13,769 nt of DNA from an uncultured Collinsella sp. (lineage in GTDB: Bacteria > Actinomycetota > Coriobacteriia > Coriobacteriales > Coriobacteriaceae): assembly GCA_900549245.1 (NCBI GenBank), contig URNQ01000029.1:1-13769 (forward strand), given 5' to 3'. The translations under genes and the position numbers were made by a program. Under the pieces are notes generated by a model, which had not been told where the DNA came from, did not search any database, and saw nothing but the letters and a program-made list of their open reading frames with translations. This document shows positions 4,945-12,921 of this stretch, piece after piece (the first letter of the stretch is position 1; the number at the start of each line of letters is the position of its first letter).

Positions 4945-6336
4945 ATGGCATATGACGATAGGGAGACCGGGTTGACGGTCGAGGACCGTGGTTCCAAGTT
5001 GGGTCTCCCCCAAAACCAAGATGCAGAGGCCAATGTACTGGCCGCCATGCTGCTATCGCCCGAGGTAGTCGAAGAGGCCCAGGTCGAGCTGCAGCCCGAT
5101 GACTTCTACCGGCCCATTCATAAGACCATCTATACCGCGATGGTCGATATGTACAACAGCCGCATTCCCATCGACTCCATCTCGCTGATCGATTACCTGC
5201 GAAGCATCAACAAGCTCGATGCCGTGGGCGGCGAGGCCTACATTTTGGAGTTGATGGGTCAGACCCTGTCGCTCGTCAACTGGCAGCACCATGCCGCTAT
5301 CGTTCGCCGCGATTCGATGCTGCGTGAGCTGATCGGCGCCACCAACGAGATCAACGCGCTGGCATACAACGCCCCCACCGACACCAAAGAGGTCGTGGAG
5401 CTGGCCGAGAGCAAGTTGCTCAAGGTCACGGCGCGCGAGGTCAAGTCGAGCTACAAGACGCTGACCGAGTTTATGGTCGAGGCCTATAACGAGGCCGAGG
5501 AAGTGTGCCAGGCCGGCGGCCAGGCTGCGGGCGTGCCCACGGGCTTCCCGTCGCTCGACCGCATGCTCATGGGTTTTCGCGAGGGCCAGCTCATCATCAT
5601 CGGCGCCCGCCCTGCTGTGGGTAAGACGTCGTTCGCCCTGAACCTGGCGCTCAACGCCGCCGCCGCCGGTTATACCGTCGGCTTCTTCTCTCTGGAGATG
5701 TCGGGCAAGGAAATTGCCCAGCGTCTGATTTGCGCCTACGCCATGATTTCGATCAGTGACTTCCGCATGGGCCGCATTAGCCCCGAGCAGTGGGCCAATA
5801 TCAACGAGGCCACGCAGACCTTGTCCAAGCTCGATATTCTGATTGACGATACGCCCGGCACCACAGTGACCGAGATTCGCGCCAAGAGCCGCCGCATGCT
5901 CCACAACAAGGAGAAGGCCATCATCATCCTGGACTACCTGCAGCTGGTGAGTCCTCCGCCGGGACGCCGCTCCGAGAGCCGTACCGTCGAGGTCTCCGAG
6001 ATGTCGCGTGGTCTGAAGATCATGGCCAAGGAGCTCAAGATCCCGCTCATCGCGCTGTCGCAGCTCTCGCGTCAGGTCGAATCCCGTACCGGCAAGCGCC
6101 CGCAGCTTTCCGACCTTCGTGAATCGGGCTCCATCGAGCAGGACGCCGATATCGTTATGTTCTTGGACCGCTCCGCCGACGAGGCCGAAGCCTCGCGCGA
6201 CGATCGACCCGACGAGGGCGTTACGCGTATCGTCGTGGCCAAGAACCGTTCGGGCCCGATCGGCGACGTCGACCTGATGTTCCTGCCGGCATCCACTAAG
6301 TTCTATGAGCTTGATGGGGCACATGCCGAGGAGTAG
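4945..6336 (+). CDS. dnaB: Replicative DNA helicase DnaB
   Basis: A 463-residue DnaB-family helicase. Residues about 20-125 are the N-terminal primase-interacting domain (LPQNQDAEANVLAAMLLSP, DDFYRPIHKTIYTAM). The C-terminal RecA-like ATPase has Walker A GARPAVGKTS at 220-229, FFSLEMSG just after it, the Walker B region ILDYLQL with Asp330, then ALSQLSRQVE and LRESGSIEQDADIV. It unwinds DNA ahead of the fork as a hexameric ring. The start at 4945 (MAYDDRE) follows GAGGA with 5 nt spacing; two in-frame ATGs at 4933 and 4939 overlap or precede that site. I see no intein or insertion, although intein insertion at the Walker A is common in this family. Confidence 0.96.
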   Translation: MAYDDRETGLTVEDRGSKLGLPQNQDAEANVLAAMLLSPEVVEEAQVELQPDDFYRPIHKTIYTAMVDMYNSRIPIDSISLIDYLRSINKLDAVGGEAYILELMGQTLSLVNWQHHAAIVRRDSMLRELIGATNEINALAYNAPTDTKEVVELAESKLLKVTAREVKSSYKTLTEFMVEAYNEAEEVCQAGGQAAGVPTGFPSLDRMLMGFREGQLIIIGARPAVGKTSFALNLALNAAAAGYTVGFFSLEMSGKEIAQRLICAYAMISISDFRMGRISPEQWANINEATQTLSKLDILIDDTPGTTVTEIRAKSRRMLHNKEKAIIILDYLQLVSPPPGRRSESRTVEVSEMSRGLKIMAKELKIPLIALSQLSRQVESRTGKRPQLSDLRESGSIEQDADIVMFLDRSADEAEASRDDRPDEGVTRIVVAKNRSGPIGDVDLMFLPASTKFYELDGAHAEE

Positions 6337-6363
6337 GACAGGCGCCCGTTGCACGGGTATACT
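6335..6363 (+). promoter_or_regulatory. Candidate purA promoter with dyad in the spacer
   Basis: AGGACA (6335-6340) and TATACT (6358-6363) are 17 nt apart; matches to consensus are 4/6 and 5/6. The -35 overlaps the dnaB stop codon. The 13-bp dyad CCCGT-tgc-ACGGG (6345-6357) lies between the elements and directly abuts the -10, where a repressor could act. No known purine operator sequence is recognised. Confidence 0.5.
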
Positions 6364-6429
6364 GGGAATGTTTTGTGCTTCTGCGTGCCGGCGTGGCGCG
6401 TAGACAGTCCATGAATGTAAGGAGTAAAC

Positions 6430-7716
6430 ATGCCGTCAACCGTTTTGGTCGGTGCCCAGTGGGGCGATGAGGGCAAGGGTAAGATTTGCGACCTGGTCGC
6501 CGGCGACTTCGATGCCGTCGTGCGCTACTCGGGCGGCAACAACGCCGGCCACACCATCGTCGTCAACGGCAAGAAGTACGGCCTGCACCAGGTGCCCTCC
6601 GGCATCATGTATTCCGACCACGTGTCGGTGATCGGTAACGGCTGCGTCGTCAACCCCAAGGTTGTCCTTGAGGAGATCGACATGTTCGAGGCCGACGGCA
6701 TCACCACCAAGAATCTCAAGATCAGCGGCAACGCGCATGTCATCATGCCGTACCACATCGATCTGGATGGCGCCTTTGAGCAGAAGCTCGGCAAGAAGAA
6801 CATCGGTACCACCAAGCGCGGTATCGGTCCGTGCTATCAGGACAAGATGGCCCGCATTGGTCTGCGCATGCAGGACATGCTGGACGAGGCACTGTTTCGC
6901 GACAAGCTGGAGACCGCTCTCGCCCGCGTGAACCCTGAGCTCGAGCTCATCTACAACCTGCCCACCTACACCGTGGACCAGATTTGCGACGAGTACCTGC
7001 CCATGGCCGAGCGTCTGCGCCCCTACATCACCGAGACGAGCCTGCTGCTCAACAACATGATCGATGAGGGCAAGGACCTGCTGTTTGAGGGCGCCCAGGC
7101 GACGCTGCTCGACATCGATCACGGCACCTATCCGTACGTGACGTCTTCCAACTGCACCGCCGGCGGCGCCATCACCGGCTCCGGCGTGGGCATGAAGAAC
7201 GTCGACCGCGTGCTGGGCGTCATGAAGGCCTATATCACCCGCGTCGGTTCGGGCCCCATGCCCACCGAGCTTTCCTATGAGTCCGAGGCCGGTCACACGC
7301 TGACCGAGGAGGGCTATGAGTACGGCGTGACCACCGGTCGCCGTCGTCGCTGCGGCTGGTTCGACGGCCCCATCGCCAACTACGCCTCGCGCGTCAACGG
7401 CCTCACCGATATCGCCCTGACCAAGCTCGACGTGCTTTCGGCCTTCGACACCATCAAGGTGTGCGTGGCCTACGACGTCGATGGCGAGCGCTACACCAGC
7501 GTGCCCGAGCATCAGGTGCGCTTTGAGCATGCCAAGCCCATCTACGAGGAGCTCCCCGGCTGGAAGTGCGACATCACCGGTTGCCGCAGCTTTGACGAGT
7601 TGCCGCAAGAGGCTCAGGACTACGTGGCGTTTATCGAGGATCTGGCACACACCCGCGTGACGTTTATTGGCGTTGGCGCCGGTCGCGAGCAGATCATCAA
7701 CCGATTCTGGAAGTAA
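6430..7716 (+). CDS. purA: Adenylosuccinate synthetase
   Basis: A 428-residue PurA, the usual length. It joins IMP and aspartate using GTP to form adenylosuccinate, the first committed step from IMP to AMP. The P-loop-like N-terminus GAQWGDEGKGK (residues 8-18) contains catalytic Asp13, and NNAGHTIV carries His41. Further family motifs are TTKRGIGPCYQDKMAR, the FEGAQATLLDIDHGTYPYVT block, TGRRRRCGWFD and the guanine-binding LTKLDVLS. AAGGAG 6 nt before the ATG at 6430 fixes the start. It lies 93 nt after dnaB with its own candidate promoter and 118 nt before purD, another purine gene. Confidence 0.97.
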   Translation: MPSTVLVGAQWGDEGKGKICDLVAGDFDAVVRYSGGNNAGHTIVVNGKKYGLHQVPSGIMYSDHVSVIGNGCVVNPKVVLEEIDMFEADGITTKNLKISGNAHVIMPYHIDLDGAFEQKLGKKNIGTTKRGIGPCYQDKMARIGLRMQDMLDEALFRDKLETALARVNPELELIYNLPTYTVDQICDEYLPMAERLRPYITETSLLLNNMIDEGKDLLFEGAQATLLDIDHGTYPYVTSSNCTAGGAITGSGVGMKNVDRVLGVMKAYITRVGSGPMPTELSYESEAGHTLTEEGYEYGVTTGRRRRCGWFDGPIANYASRVNGLTDIALTKLDVLSAFDTIKVCVAYDVDGERYTSVPEHQVRFEHAKPIYEELPGWKCDITGCRSFDELPQEAQDYVAFIEDLAHTRVTFIGVGAGREQIINRFWK

Positions 7717-7738
7717 TCGGGACTATTTGGTTATTGCG

Positions 7739-7780
7739 ATATACCCCTTTGCAGCCCGGATGGGCGGCCGAGGGGTATAT
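7739..7780 (+). promoter_or_regulatory. Nested hairpin between purA and purD
   Basis: ATATACCCCT (7739-7748) pairs perfectly with AGGGGTATAT (7771-7780); inside, GCCC/GGGC (7754-7757/7762-7765) forms a second short stem. The following TTTGCTT is a poor T-tract, so termination would be partial at most. It lies 22 nt after the purA stop and could be a weak terminator or an attenuator or processing element before purD. It does not match the purine riboswitch core. Confidence 0.55.
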
Positions 7781-7834
7781 TTGCTTGCAAAGGGCTCGCG
7801 CGGAGCGGGCCATTCATCCATAGAGGAGGCACCC

Positions 7835-9139
7835 TTGAAGGCGGACACTCAAACCATCGACATCCTGTTGTTGGGCAGCGGCGGCCGTGAGCATGCTTTG
7901 GCAGCTAAGCTCGCAGCATCACCGCGCGCCGGCAAGCTCTACATCGCGCCGGGCAACGGCGGCACCGCGAGCTGCGGCGAGAACGTTGTTCTCGACGACT
8001 GCGATCCTGCGGCCGTGGCGGCGTTTGCACAGAGCCACGGATGCGGACTCGTGGTAATTGGCCCCGAGGCTCCGCTCGTGGCGGGCGTGGCCGACGCCGT
8101 GCGTGCGGCGGGTATTCCTTGCTTTGGCCCGGGTGCCGAGGGCGCCCAGATGGAGGGTTCCAAGCTGTTCTCCAAGCAGCTCATGGAGCGCGCCGGTATC
8201 CCGACGGCAGCCTATGGTTCGTTTACCGACGAGGCTTCGGCTCTCGCCTACGTGCGCGAGCAGGGCGCTCCGCTGGTCGTCAAGGCCGACGGTCTTGCCG
8301 CGGGCAAGGGCGTTATCGTGGCGACCGAACTTGAGCAGGCCGAGGAGGCCGTGCGCGAGTGCTTTGGCGGCACCTTTGGCGATGCCGGCAACACCGTGGT
8401 TATCGAGGAGATGCTCGTTGGTCCCGAGTGCTCGCTGCTGGCCTTTACCGACGGCAAGACCGTGCGTCCCATGGCCACCTCGCAGGACCACAAGCGCGCG
8501 CTCGAGGGCGACAAGGGCCCCAACACCGGTGGCATGGGCGTCTATAGCCCGGTGCCCATCGTGACCGACGAGGAGCACGCCACCATGGTGGCGGTCATGG
8601 AGCAGACCGTGGCAGAGCTCGCTGCCGAGGGTATCGACTACCGCGGCTGCCTGTACGGCGGCTTTATGCTCACGCCTGCCGGCCCCAAGGTGCTGGAGTT
8701 CAATGCCCGCTTTGGCGATCCCGAGACGCAGGTCGTGCTGCCGCGCCTTAAGAACGACCTGGTTGAGGTCATGCTGTCCTGCGCCAACTGCGAGCTCGAT
8801 CAGATTGAGCTCGACTGGCGTGACGAGTGGGCCGTGGCCGTTGTCCTGACGAGCGCGGGCTATCCCGGCAGCTACGAGAAGGGCAAGGTCATCACCGGTA
8901 TCGCCGATGCCGAGGCCATGGAGAACGTGACCGTGTACCACGCGGGCACTGCCGTGGTGGACGGCCAGCTCGTGACCAATGGTGGCCGCGTGCTTGCCGT
9001 GACCGCTCTGGGCGACACGTTCGAGAACGCTCGCAACCTTGCCTACGAGGCCTGCGAGAAGATTGATTTTGAAGGCAAGACCCTGCGCCACGACATCGGC
9101 CTGCGCGCGCTGCGCGGCCGCGACGCCTGGGATGCCTAA
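7835..9139 (+). CDS. purD: Phosphoribosylamine-glycine ligase (GAR synthetase)
   Basis: A 434-residue PurD, the usual length. It catalyses the ATP-dependent joining of phosphoribosylamine and glycine, step two of de novo purine synthesis. The N-terminal domain starts with ILLLGSGGREHALA (GSGGREHA at 14-21). The ATP-grasp domain shows KADGLAAGKGV at 150-160, NTGGMGVYSP, and the metal-binding RFGDPE ending at 297, followed by TQVVLPRLKNDL. I chose a TTG start at 7835 because GAGGAGG lies 5 nt upstream and the protein then begins just before the first beta strand. The frame is open to an ATG at 7667 inside purA, but that stretch is the other-frame reading of purA and the intergenic hairpin. The NUDIX gene follows 21 nt later. 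Confidence 0.95.
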   Translation: MKADTQTIDILLLGSGGREHALAAKLAASPRAGKLYIAPGNGGTASCGENVVLDDCDPAAVAAFAQSHGCGLVVIGPEAPLVAGVADAVRAAGIPCFGPGAEGAQMEGSKLFSKQLMERAGIPTAAYGSFTDEASALAYVREQGAPLVVKADGLAAGKGVIVATELEQAEEAVRECFGGTFGDAGNTVVIEEMLVGPECSLLAFTDGKTVRPMATSQDHKRALEGDKGPNTGGMGVYSPVPIVTDEEHATMVAVMEQTVAELAAEGIDYRGCLYGGFMLTPAGPKVLEFNARFGDPETQVVLPRLKNDLVEVMLSCANCELDQIELDWRDEWAVAVVLTSAGYPGSYEKGKVITGIADAEAMENVTVYHAGTAVVDGQLVTNGGRVLAVTALGDTFENARNLAYEACEKIDFEGKTLRHDIGLRALRGRDAWDA

Positions 9140-9160
9140 AATCCGAGAGGAATGAGACGG

Positions 9161-9856
9161 ATGGACGAGAAGAACGAAGAGCTCGTGGATGCGCAGATCG
9201 TTGAAGAGGACAGCCGCATGTATGGGCACGCCGAGGGCGAGCCTGGCGGCGAGGTCGCTGACGAGCCGGCGCTGGTGCTGGGCGACGACGACCCGCACGA
9301 TGCCGAGCTGCACGAGAAGATTCTTTCGGAGGAGTGCGCCTGGAAGGGCAAGATCCTCGACGTCCACCGTCTTGAGGTTGAGCTGCCCAACGGTCGCCGC
9401 AGCGCCCGCGATATCGTTCGCCATCCGGGTGCGGCGGCCGTTGTGGCGCTGACCGAGAGCGGCAAGATCGTACTGGTGCGTCAGTACCGCACCGCTATCG
9501 ACCGCGTGACGGTCGAGATTCCCGCCGGCAAGCTCGATCCAGGCGAGGACCCGCTCGATTGCGCCAAACGCGAGCTGCATGAGGAGACGGGCTTTAGGGC
9601 TGGTCGCATTCGCTTTTTGACGTCGATTGTCACGTCCTGCGGTTTTTGCGATGAGATCATCCACATCTACTTGGCTACCAAGCTCGAGTTTGATGCGCCC
9701 AACCCCGATGATGACGAGTTTGTCAACGTGGACCTGGTGCCGCTGCACGAGCTGATCGACGCCGTGCTCGACGGCAAGATCGAAGACGCCAAGACCGTCG
9801 TGGGCGCCTTGGCCTGCGATAGCATCGCGCATCGCCTTGGGGGTGCGGAGCTCTAG
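9161..9856 (+). CDS. NUDIX hydrolase, ADP-ribose pyrophosphatase type
   Basis: A 231-residue protein with a complete NUDIX box at residues 123-145 (G123, E129, R137-E138, E141-E142, G144), the Mg2+-binding catalytic helix. Flanking sequence is typical of ADP-ribose/nucleoside-diphosphate-sugar pyrophosphatases: VRHPGAAAVVALTESGKIVLVRQYR, VEIPAGKLDPGE and, after the box, FLTSIVTSCGFCDEIIHIYLA. It probably hydrolyses ADP-ribose or a related nucleotide; exact substrate is inference. The first ~50 residues are an acidic extension (EELVDAQIVEEDSR, DEPALVLGDDDPHDAE) outside the usual fold. The ATG at 9161 has GAGAGG 10 nt upstream; an ATG at 9152 is only 1 nt from that site and less likely. It appears to be in the purD transcription unit. 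Confidence 0.92.
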   Translation: MDEKNEELVDAQIVEEDSRMYGHAEGEPGGEVADEPALVLGDDDPHDAELHEKILSEECAWKGKILDVHRLEVELPNGRRSARDIVRHPGAAAVVALTESGKIVLVRQYRTAIDRVTVEIPAGKLDPGEDPLDCAKRELHEETGFRAGRIRFLTSIVTSCGFCDEIIHIYLATKLEFDAPNPDDDEFVNVDLVPLHELIDAVLDGKIEDAKTVVGALACDSIAHRLGGAEL

Positions 9857-9884
9857 GTTACGCGGTTTTACCAAACCGCGTAAC
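9857..9884 (+). repeat. Perfect 12-bp hairpin directly after the NUDIX stop codon
   Basis: GTTACGCGGTTT (9857-9868) and AAACCGCGTAAC (9873-9884) pair without mismatch around the loop TACC. The first arm begins at the base after the stop codon. Neither strand has a following T-tract, so it is not a classic intrinsic terminator; it could protect the 3' end of the mRNA or slow polymerase. Confidence 0.75.
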
Positions 9885-9897
9885 GAGTCGACGCTGC

Positions 9898-9995
9898 AAA
9901 CGCCCCTAAGCGGCAATCTGCCTTTCAATCGTCGCTCGCGTACCGAAGTACGCGTCGCTCCTCTTTCAAGGCACCTTGCTCGCTTAGGGACGTTT
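9898..9995. repeat. MITE-like or structured-RNA block with long terminal inverted repeats
   Basis: The outer arms pair over about 18 bp: AAACG/CGTTT (9898-9902/9991-9995), one C-A mismatch, CCCTAAGCG/CGCTTAGGG (9904-9912/9981-9989), then GCAA/TTGC with one bulged T. Inside is a second perfect hairpin, CGCGTAC/GTACGCG (9937-9943/9948-9954); its loop reads CGAA on the plus and TTCG on the minus strand, the latter giving a stable C(UUCG)G tetraloop in RNA. CTTTCAA occurs twice in direct orientation (9922-9928, 9963-9969). An 8-bp direct repeat GACGCTGC flanks the block (9890-9897, 10001-10008), although the right copy is 5 nt away from the inverted repeat. No coding capacity. The rest of the gap to 10103 holds only a minor CCGG/CCGG hairpin near 10056-10068. 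Confidence 0.6.
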
Positions 9996-10103
9996 TCGCT
10001 GACGCTGCCAGAACATCGGCGTTATGCTTGTTGGGACGCTTTGTTTTCAGCCTGACCGGTTCAACCGGATTTCTCACGCTATTTATTTCTCTTCGAGGAT
10101 TGC

Positions 10104-11876
10104 ATGTTTAAAAGGTTTCTCTCGTATTACGAGCCCCAGATGGGGCTTTTTGTTGCCGATACTGTTTGTGCTCTGGTGCTTGCCGCCATTGACCTGGCGT
10201 TCCCCATTATCCTGCGCAATTTGACCGGTGGGCTCTTTACTCAGGGTCAGGCCGTCATTATGCAGGCGCTCGGCATGATTGCGGTGGGCTTGGTGCTGAT
10301 GTATGCCGTCCGCTGCGCCTGCCGCTATTTTGTGAGCTATTGGGGTCACGTGATGGGCGCGCGTATGGAGTCCAAAATGCGCGAGGACCTGTTTGACCAG
10401 TATGAGCGCTTTAGCTTTGCGTACTTTGACCGCAACAGCTCGGGCGATATGATGAGCCGCGTGGTCAACGACCTGTTCGATATCTGCGAGGCGGCACACC
10501 ACGTGCCCGAGTGGATCATCATCTGCGGCATCGAGATTATCGGCTCGTTTGTGATCCTCTTTACCATCGCCCCGGTGCTGGCGCTCGCTATGGCCGTGGT
10601 GACGGCGGCGTTTGCGGTCATCATGTTTTGGCAGAACATGCGCATGCGCGAGGTCTTTAGCGACAACCGCAAAAAGATCAGCGGCATCAATGCGCAGCTG
10701 CAGGATTCGCTGGCGGGTATGCGCGTGGTCAAGAGCTTTGCCAATGAGGAGACCGAACGCTTCAAGTTCCGCGCCTCCAACAATCGCTATCTTTCGTCCA
10801 AGGAGAACATGTATCACGCCATGGGCGTCTATACTGCGACGTATGGCCTGCTCTCGGGTGTGCTCTATGTGATCGTGGTACTGCTGGGCGGCTGGCTGGT
10901 CGCCCAGGGACAGCTGCAGGCGGTCGATATGGCGACCTTTGCACTCTATATTTCGCTGTTCTGCACGCCGCTCGAGACACTCGTCAATTCGGCCGAAACG
11001 TATCAGAAGGCTATCGCCGGCTTTAAGCGTATGGACGAGGTGCTCTCGACCGCGCCGGATATCCAGGACAAGCCGGGCGCCACGGATCTGCAGGTGACTG
11101 CCGGCGCCGTGGATTATCACGACGTGTGCTTTAACTACGAGGACGTTGAGCTGGGCGAGGGTGATGCCGACGAGCGTCCCGTTATCGACCATATGAATCT
11201 GTCCATCAAGCCCGGGCAGACCATCGCTTTGGTTGGCCCTTCGGGCGGTGGCAAGTCCACGACCTGTTCGCTGCTGCCGCGCTTTTATGACGTGGCTGCC
11301 GGATCCATTAGCATCGACGGCCAGGACGTGCGCGATGTGACGCAGCAGAGCCTGCGCCGCACCATCGGCCTGGTGCAGCAGGATGTCTACCTGTTTGACG
11401 GAACAATCGGCGAGAACATCGCCTACGGCAAGCCGGGCGCTACGGCAGAAGAGATCGCCGAGGCCGCCCGTCGCGCCAACATCGATGCCTTTATCGAGTC
11501 GCTTCCACAGGGCTATGACACGGTCGTGGGCGAGCGCGGCAGCCGTCTTTCGGGCGGCCAAAAGCAGCGCGTTGCCATTGCGCGTGTGTTTCTCAAGAAC
11601 CCCAAGATCCTGATTTTGGACGAGGCGACGAGTGCTTTGGATAACGAGAGCGAGGAGGCGGTGCAGGAGTCACTCGAAGAGCTGGCACGCGGCCGCACCA
11701 CGATTATCATCGCCCATCGTCTTTCGACCATTAAGCATGCCGATGAGATTGCGACCGTTGAGCATGGTCGCGTTGTGGAGCGTGGCACGCACGAGGAGCT
11801 TCTCGCCCGTGGCGGCACCTATGCCCGTTACTATCGAATGCAGTTCGAAGGTGCGCGTGCGCACGAGCTCGACTGA
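10104..11876 (+). CDS. ABC transporter, fused membrane and ATPase domains (exporter half-transporter)
   Basis: A 590-residue half-transporter of the MsbA/LmrA/MDR type. The N-terminal six-helix membrane domain (about 1-310) includes helices at about 12-35, 50-72, 130-185 and 245-290, with the coupling-region text SLAGMRVVKSFANEE. The ATPase domain has A-loop Tyr345 (FNYED), Walker A GPSGGGKST at 378-386, signature LSGGQ at 482-486, Walker B ILILDE ending at Glu507, and the H-loop in IIAHRLST. All catalytic residues are intact. The segment between A-loop and Walker A is about 8 residues longer than usual and acidic (DVELGEGDADERP). A GAGGA site 4-5 nt before the ATG supports the start. Substrate cannot be predicted. 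No second half-transporter is adjacent, so a homodimer is likely. Confidence 0.93.
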   Translation: MFKRFLSYYEPQMGLFVADTVCALVLAAIDLAFPIILRNLTGGLFTQGQAVIMQALGMIAVGLVLMYAVRCACRYFVSYWGHVMGARMESKMREDLFDQYERFSFAYFDRNSSGDMMSRVVNDLFDICEAAHHVPEWIIICGIEIIGSFVILFTIAPVLALAMAVVTAAFAVIMFWQNMRMREVFSDNRKKISGINAQLQDSLAGMRVVKSFANEETERFKFRASNNRYLSSKENMYHAMGVYTATYGLLSGVLYVIVVLLGGWLVAQGQLQAVDMATFALYISLFCTPLETLVNSAETYQKAIAGFKRMDEVLSTAPDIQDKPGATDLQVTAGAVDYHDVCFNYEDVELGEGDADERPVIDHMNLSIKPGQTIALVGPSGGGKSTTCSLLPRFYDVAAGSISIDGQDVRDVTQQSLRRTIGLVQQDVYLFDGTIGENIAYGKPGATAEEIAEAARRANIDAFIESLPQGYDTVVGERGSRLSGGQKQRVAIARVFLKNPKILILDEATSALDNESEEAVQESLEELARGRTTIIIAHRLSTIKHADEIATVEHGRVVERGTHEELLARGGTYARYYRMQFEGARAHELD

Positions 11877-11895
11877 TTGATATGACAGGAAGTTT

Positions 11896-12861
11896 ATGGC
11901 TGACAAGAACCCTTTGACTCCGGAAGAAGTGACGGAGTTATTCTCCGAAATCGATGCATCCGGTGTCTTGGATCCCACGCTTGCCAAAAAGCGAACCGAG
12001 CGCATGCGTGAGAAGGAGGCTGCGGCCAAGCGCGGTGACAAAGCGGCGCTAGCGCAGCTGCGCAGCGAGGACCGCGCGAGCCAGGCAAAACATATCGACC
12101 CGCTGTCCGAGGACGATCCTTCGGGCTCGCAGGTGAGCCATACCATTACGAAGACCGCGATGGCCGTGGTCATCGGTATTCTGGTGCTGATCGTGGGCAT
12201 GCAGATCGGCTACGGCGTGATGCGCCGTCTGAATACCGCCAACCTGTCCGAGAGCGTTTCGGTGGATACCGTCTCGACCGCGCTCAAGGGTGGACTCGAA
12301 TGGGGCAACGGCTTTACGCAGTTCCCGCTTGATTTTTCTGTCGACGAGGCCGATGAGCGCACGGGCACGGTTGAGGTGACGGTGTTGGACACGTCGTCTG
12401 CCAATGAGCTCGAGCTGCTGTCCAACGGGCAGATCCAGTCCGCGGCGCTTGCGACCAACGCCCTGCTCAACGACAAGATTGACCGCGTGGTGTATAACGT
12501 TCACGCCTATATCGACGAGGATAGCAACATTCAGCACGATTCCTTTTTTGGCATGTTCCCCGCGCGGGGTCATCAGAGCGCCATTTTGACGTTTGTGTGG
12601 ACCAAGAGCTCATCCAACGCCACGAGTATCGACTGGAAGATGCGCATCGTAAGCATGGACGACACCATTGCCGAGCGCATTCAAAAACAGGTGAACTCGG
12701 TTTCGTCGCTGATCGAGGACCCGGTGGTGAGCCAGACCAAGATTGACGAGGAAAAGGCCGAACGTGACCTGGAGCATCGTCTGCATGGCCGCGAGATTTT
12801 CCGCGGCGGCAAGCCCGATCGTTCACCGTCCGATCTGCTGGAACAGGACAAGAAAAAATAA
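11896..12861 (+). CDS. Single-pass membrane protein of unknown function
   Basis: I do not recognise a named family. The 321-residue protein has a charged N-terminal cytoplasmic region (1 to about 85) with a helical Lys/Arg/Glu/Ala segment (KKRTERMREKEAAAKRGDK), one transmembrane helix at about 88-109 (AVVIGILVLIVGMQIGYGVM), and an extracellular domain of about 140 residues with alternating beta-strand-like segments (TGTVEVTVLDTSS, DRVVYNVHAYID, SAILTFVWTK, DWKMRIVSMDD). The C-terminus is charged and ends in DKKK. The ATG at 11896 has AGGAAG a few bases upstream. It starts 19 nt after the ABC transporter stop and is followed by a terminator, so the two are very likely one transcription unit. 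A transporter accessory role is possible but unsupported beyond that. Confidence 0.85.
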   Translation: MADKNPLTPEEVTELFSEIDASGVLDPTLAKKRTERMREKEAAAKRGDKAALAQLRSEDRASQAKHIDPLSEDDPSGSQVSHTITKTAMAVVIGILVLIVGMQIGYGVMRRLNTANLSESVSVDTVSTALKGGLEWGNGFTQFPLDFSVDEADERTGTVEVTVLDTSSANELELLSNGQIQSAALATNALLNDKIDRVVYNVHAYIDEDSNIQHDSFFGMFPARGHQSAILTFVWTKSSSNATSIDWKMRIVSMDDTIAERIQKQVNSVSSLIEDPVVSQTKIDEEKAERDLEHRLHGREIFRGGKPDRSPSDLLEQDKKK

Positions 12862-12867
12862 GACGCC

Positions 12868-12907
12868 ATCATCCCGTGTGAGCCACAAGCCCCGCGGGAT
12901 GATTTTT
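12868..12907 (+). terminator. Intrinsic terminator after the membrane protein gene
   Basis: ATCATCCCG (12868-12876) pairs with CGGGATGAT (12895-12903) around an 18-nt loop, ending in TTTTT. It starts 6 nt after the stop codon and closes the ABC transporter unit. Confidence 0.82.
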
Positions 12908-12921
12908 AATCCCCGTCCCAG

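Noticed and set aside
5053..6354. Minus-strand open frame of 433 codons opposite dnaB
   Set aside because: Antisense shadow of dnaB; no family motifs and no ribosome binding site support.
6436..7650. Minus-strand open frame of 404 codons opposite purA
   Set aside because: Antisense shadow of purA with biased His/Val/Leu/Gly composition.
7739..7834. Purine riboswitch before purD
   Set aside because: The region folds into a nested hairpin but lacks the three-way junction and conserved core of the purine aptamer.
7919..9928. Minus-strand open frame of 669 codons opposite purD and the NUDIX gene
   Set aside because: It crosses two well-supported genes and the gap between them; composition is that of a reverse-frame shadow.
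10083..11561. Minus-strand open frame of 492 codons opposite the ABC transporter
   Set aside because: Antisense to a gene with all ABC motifs intact; rich in His/Arg/Ala without recognisable domains.
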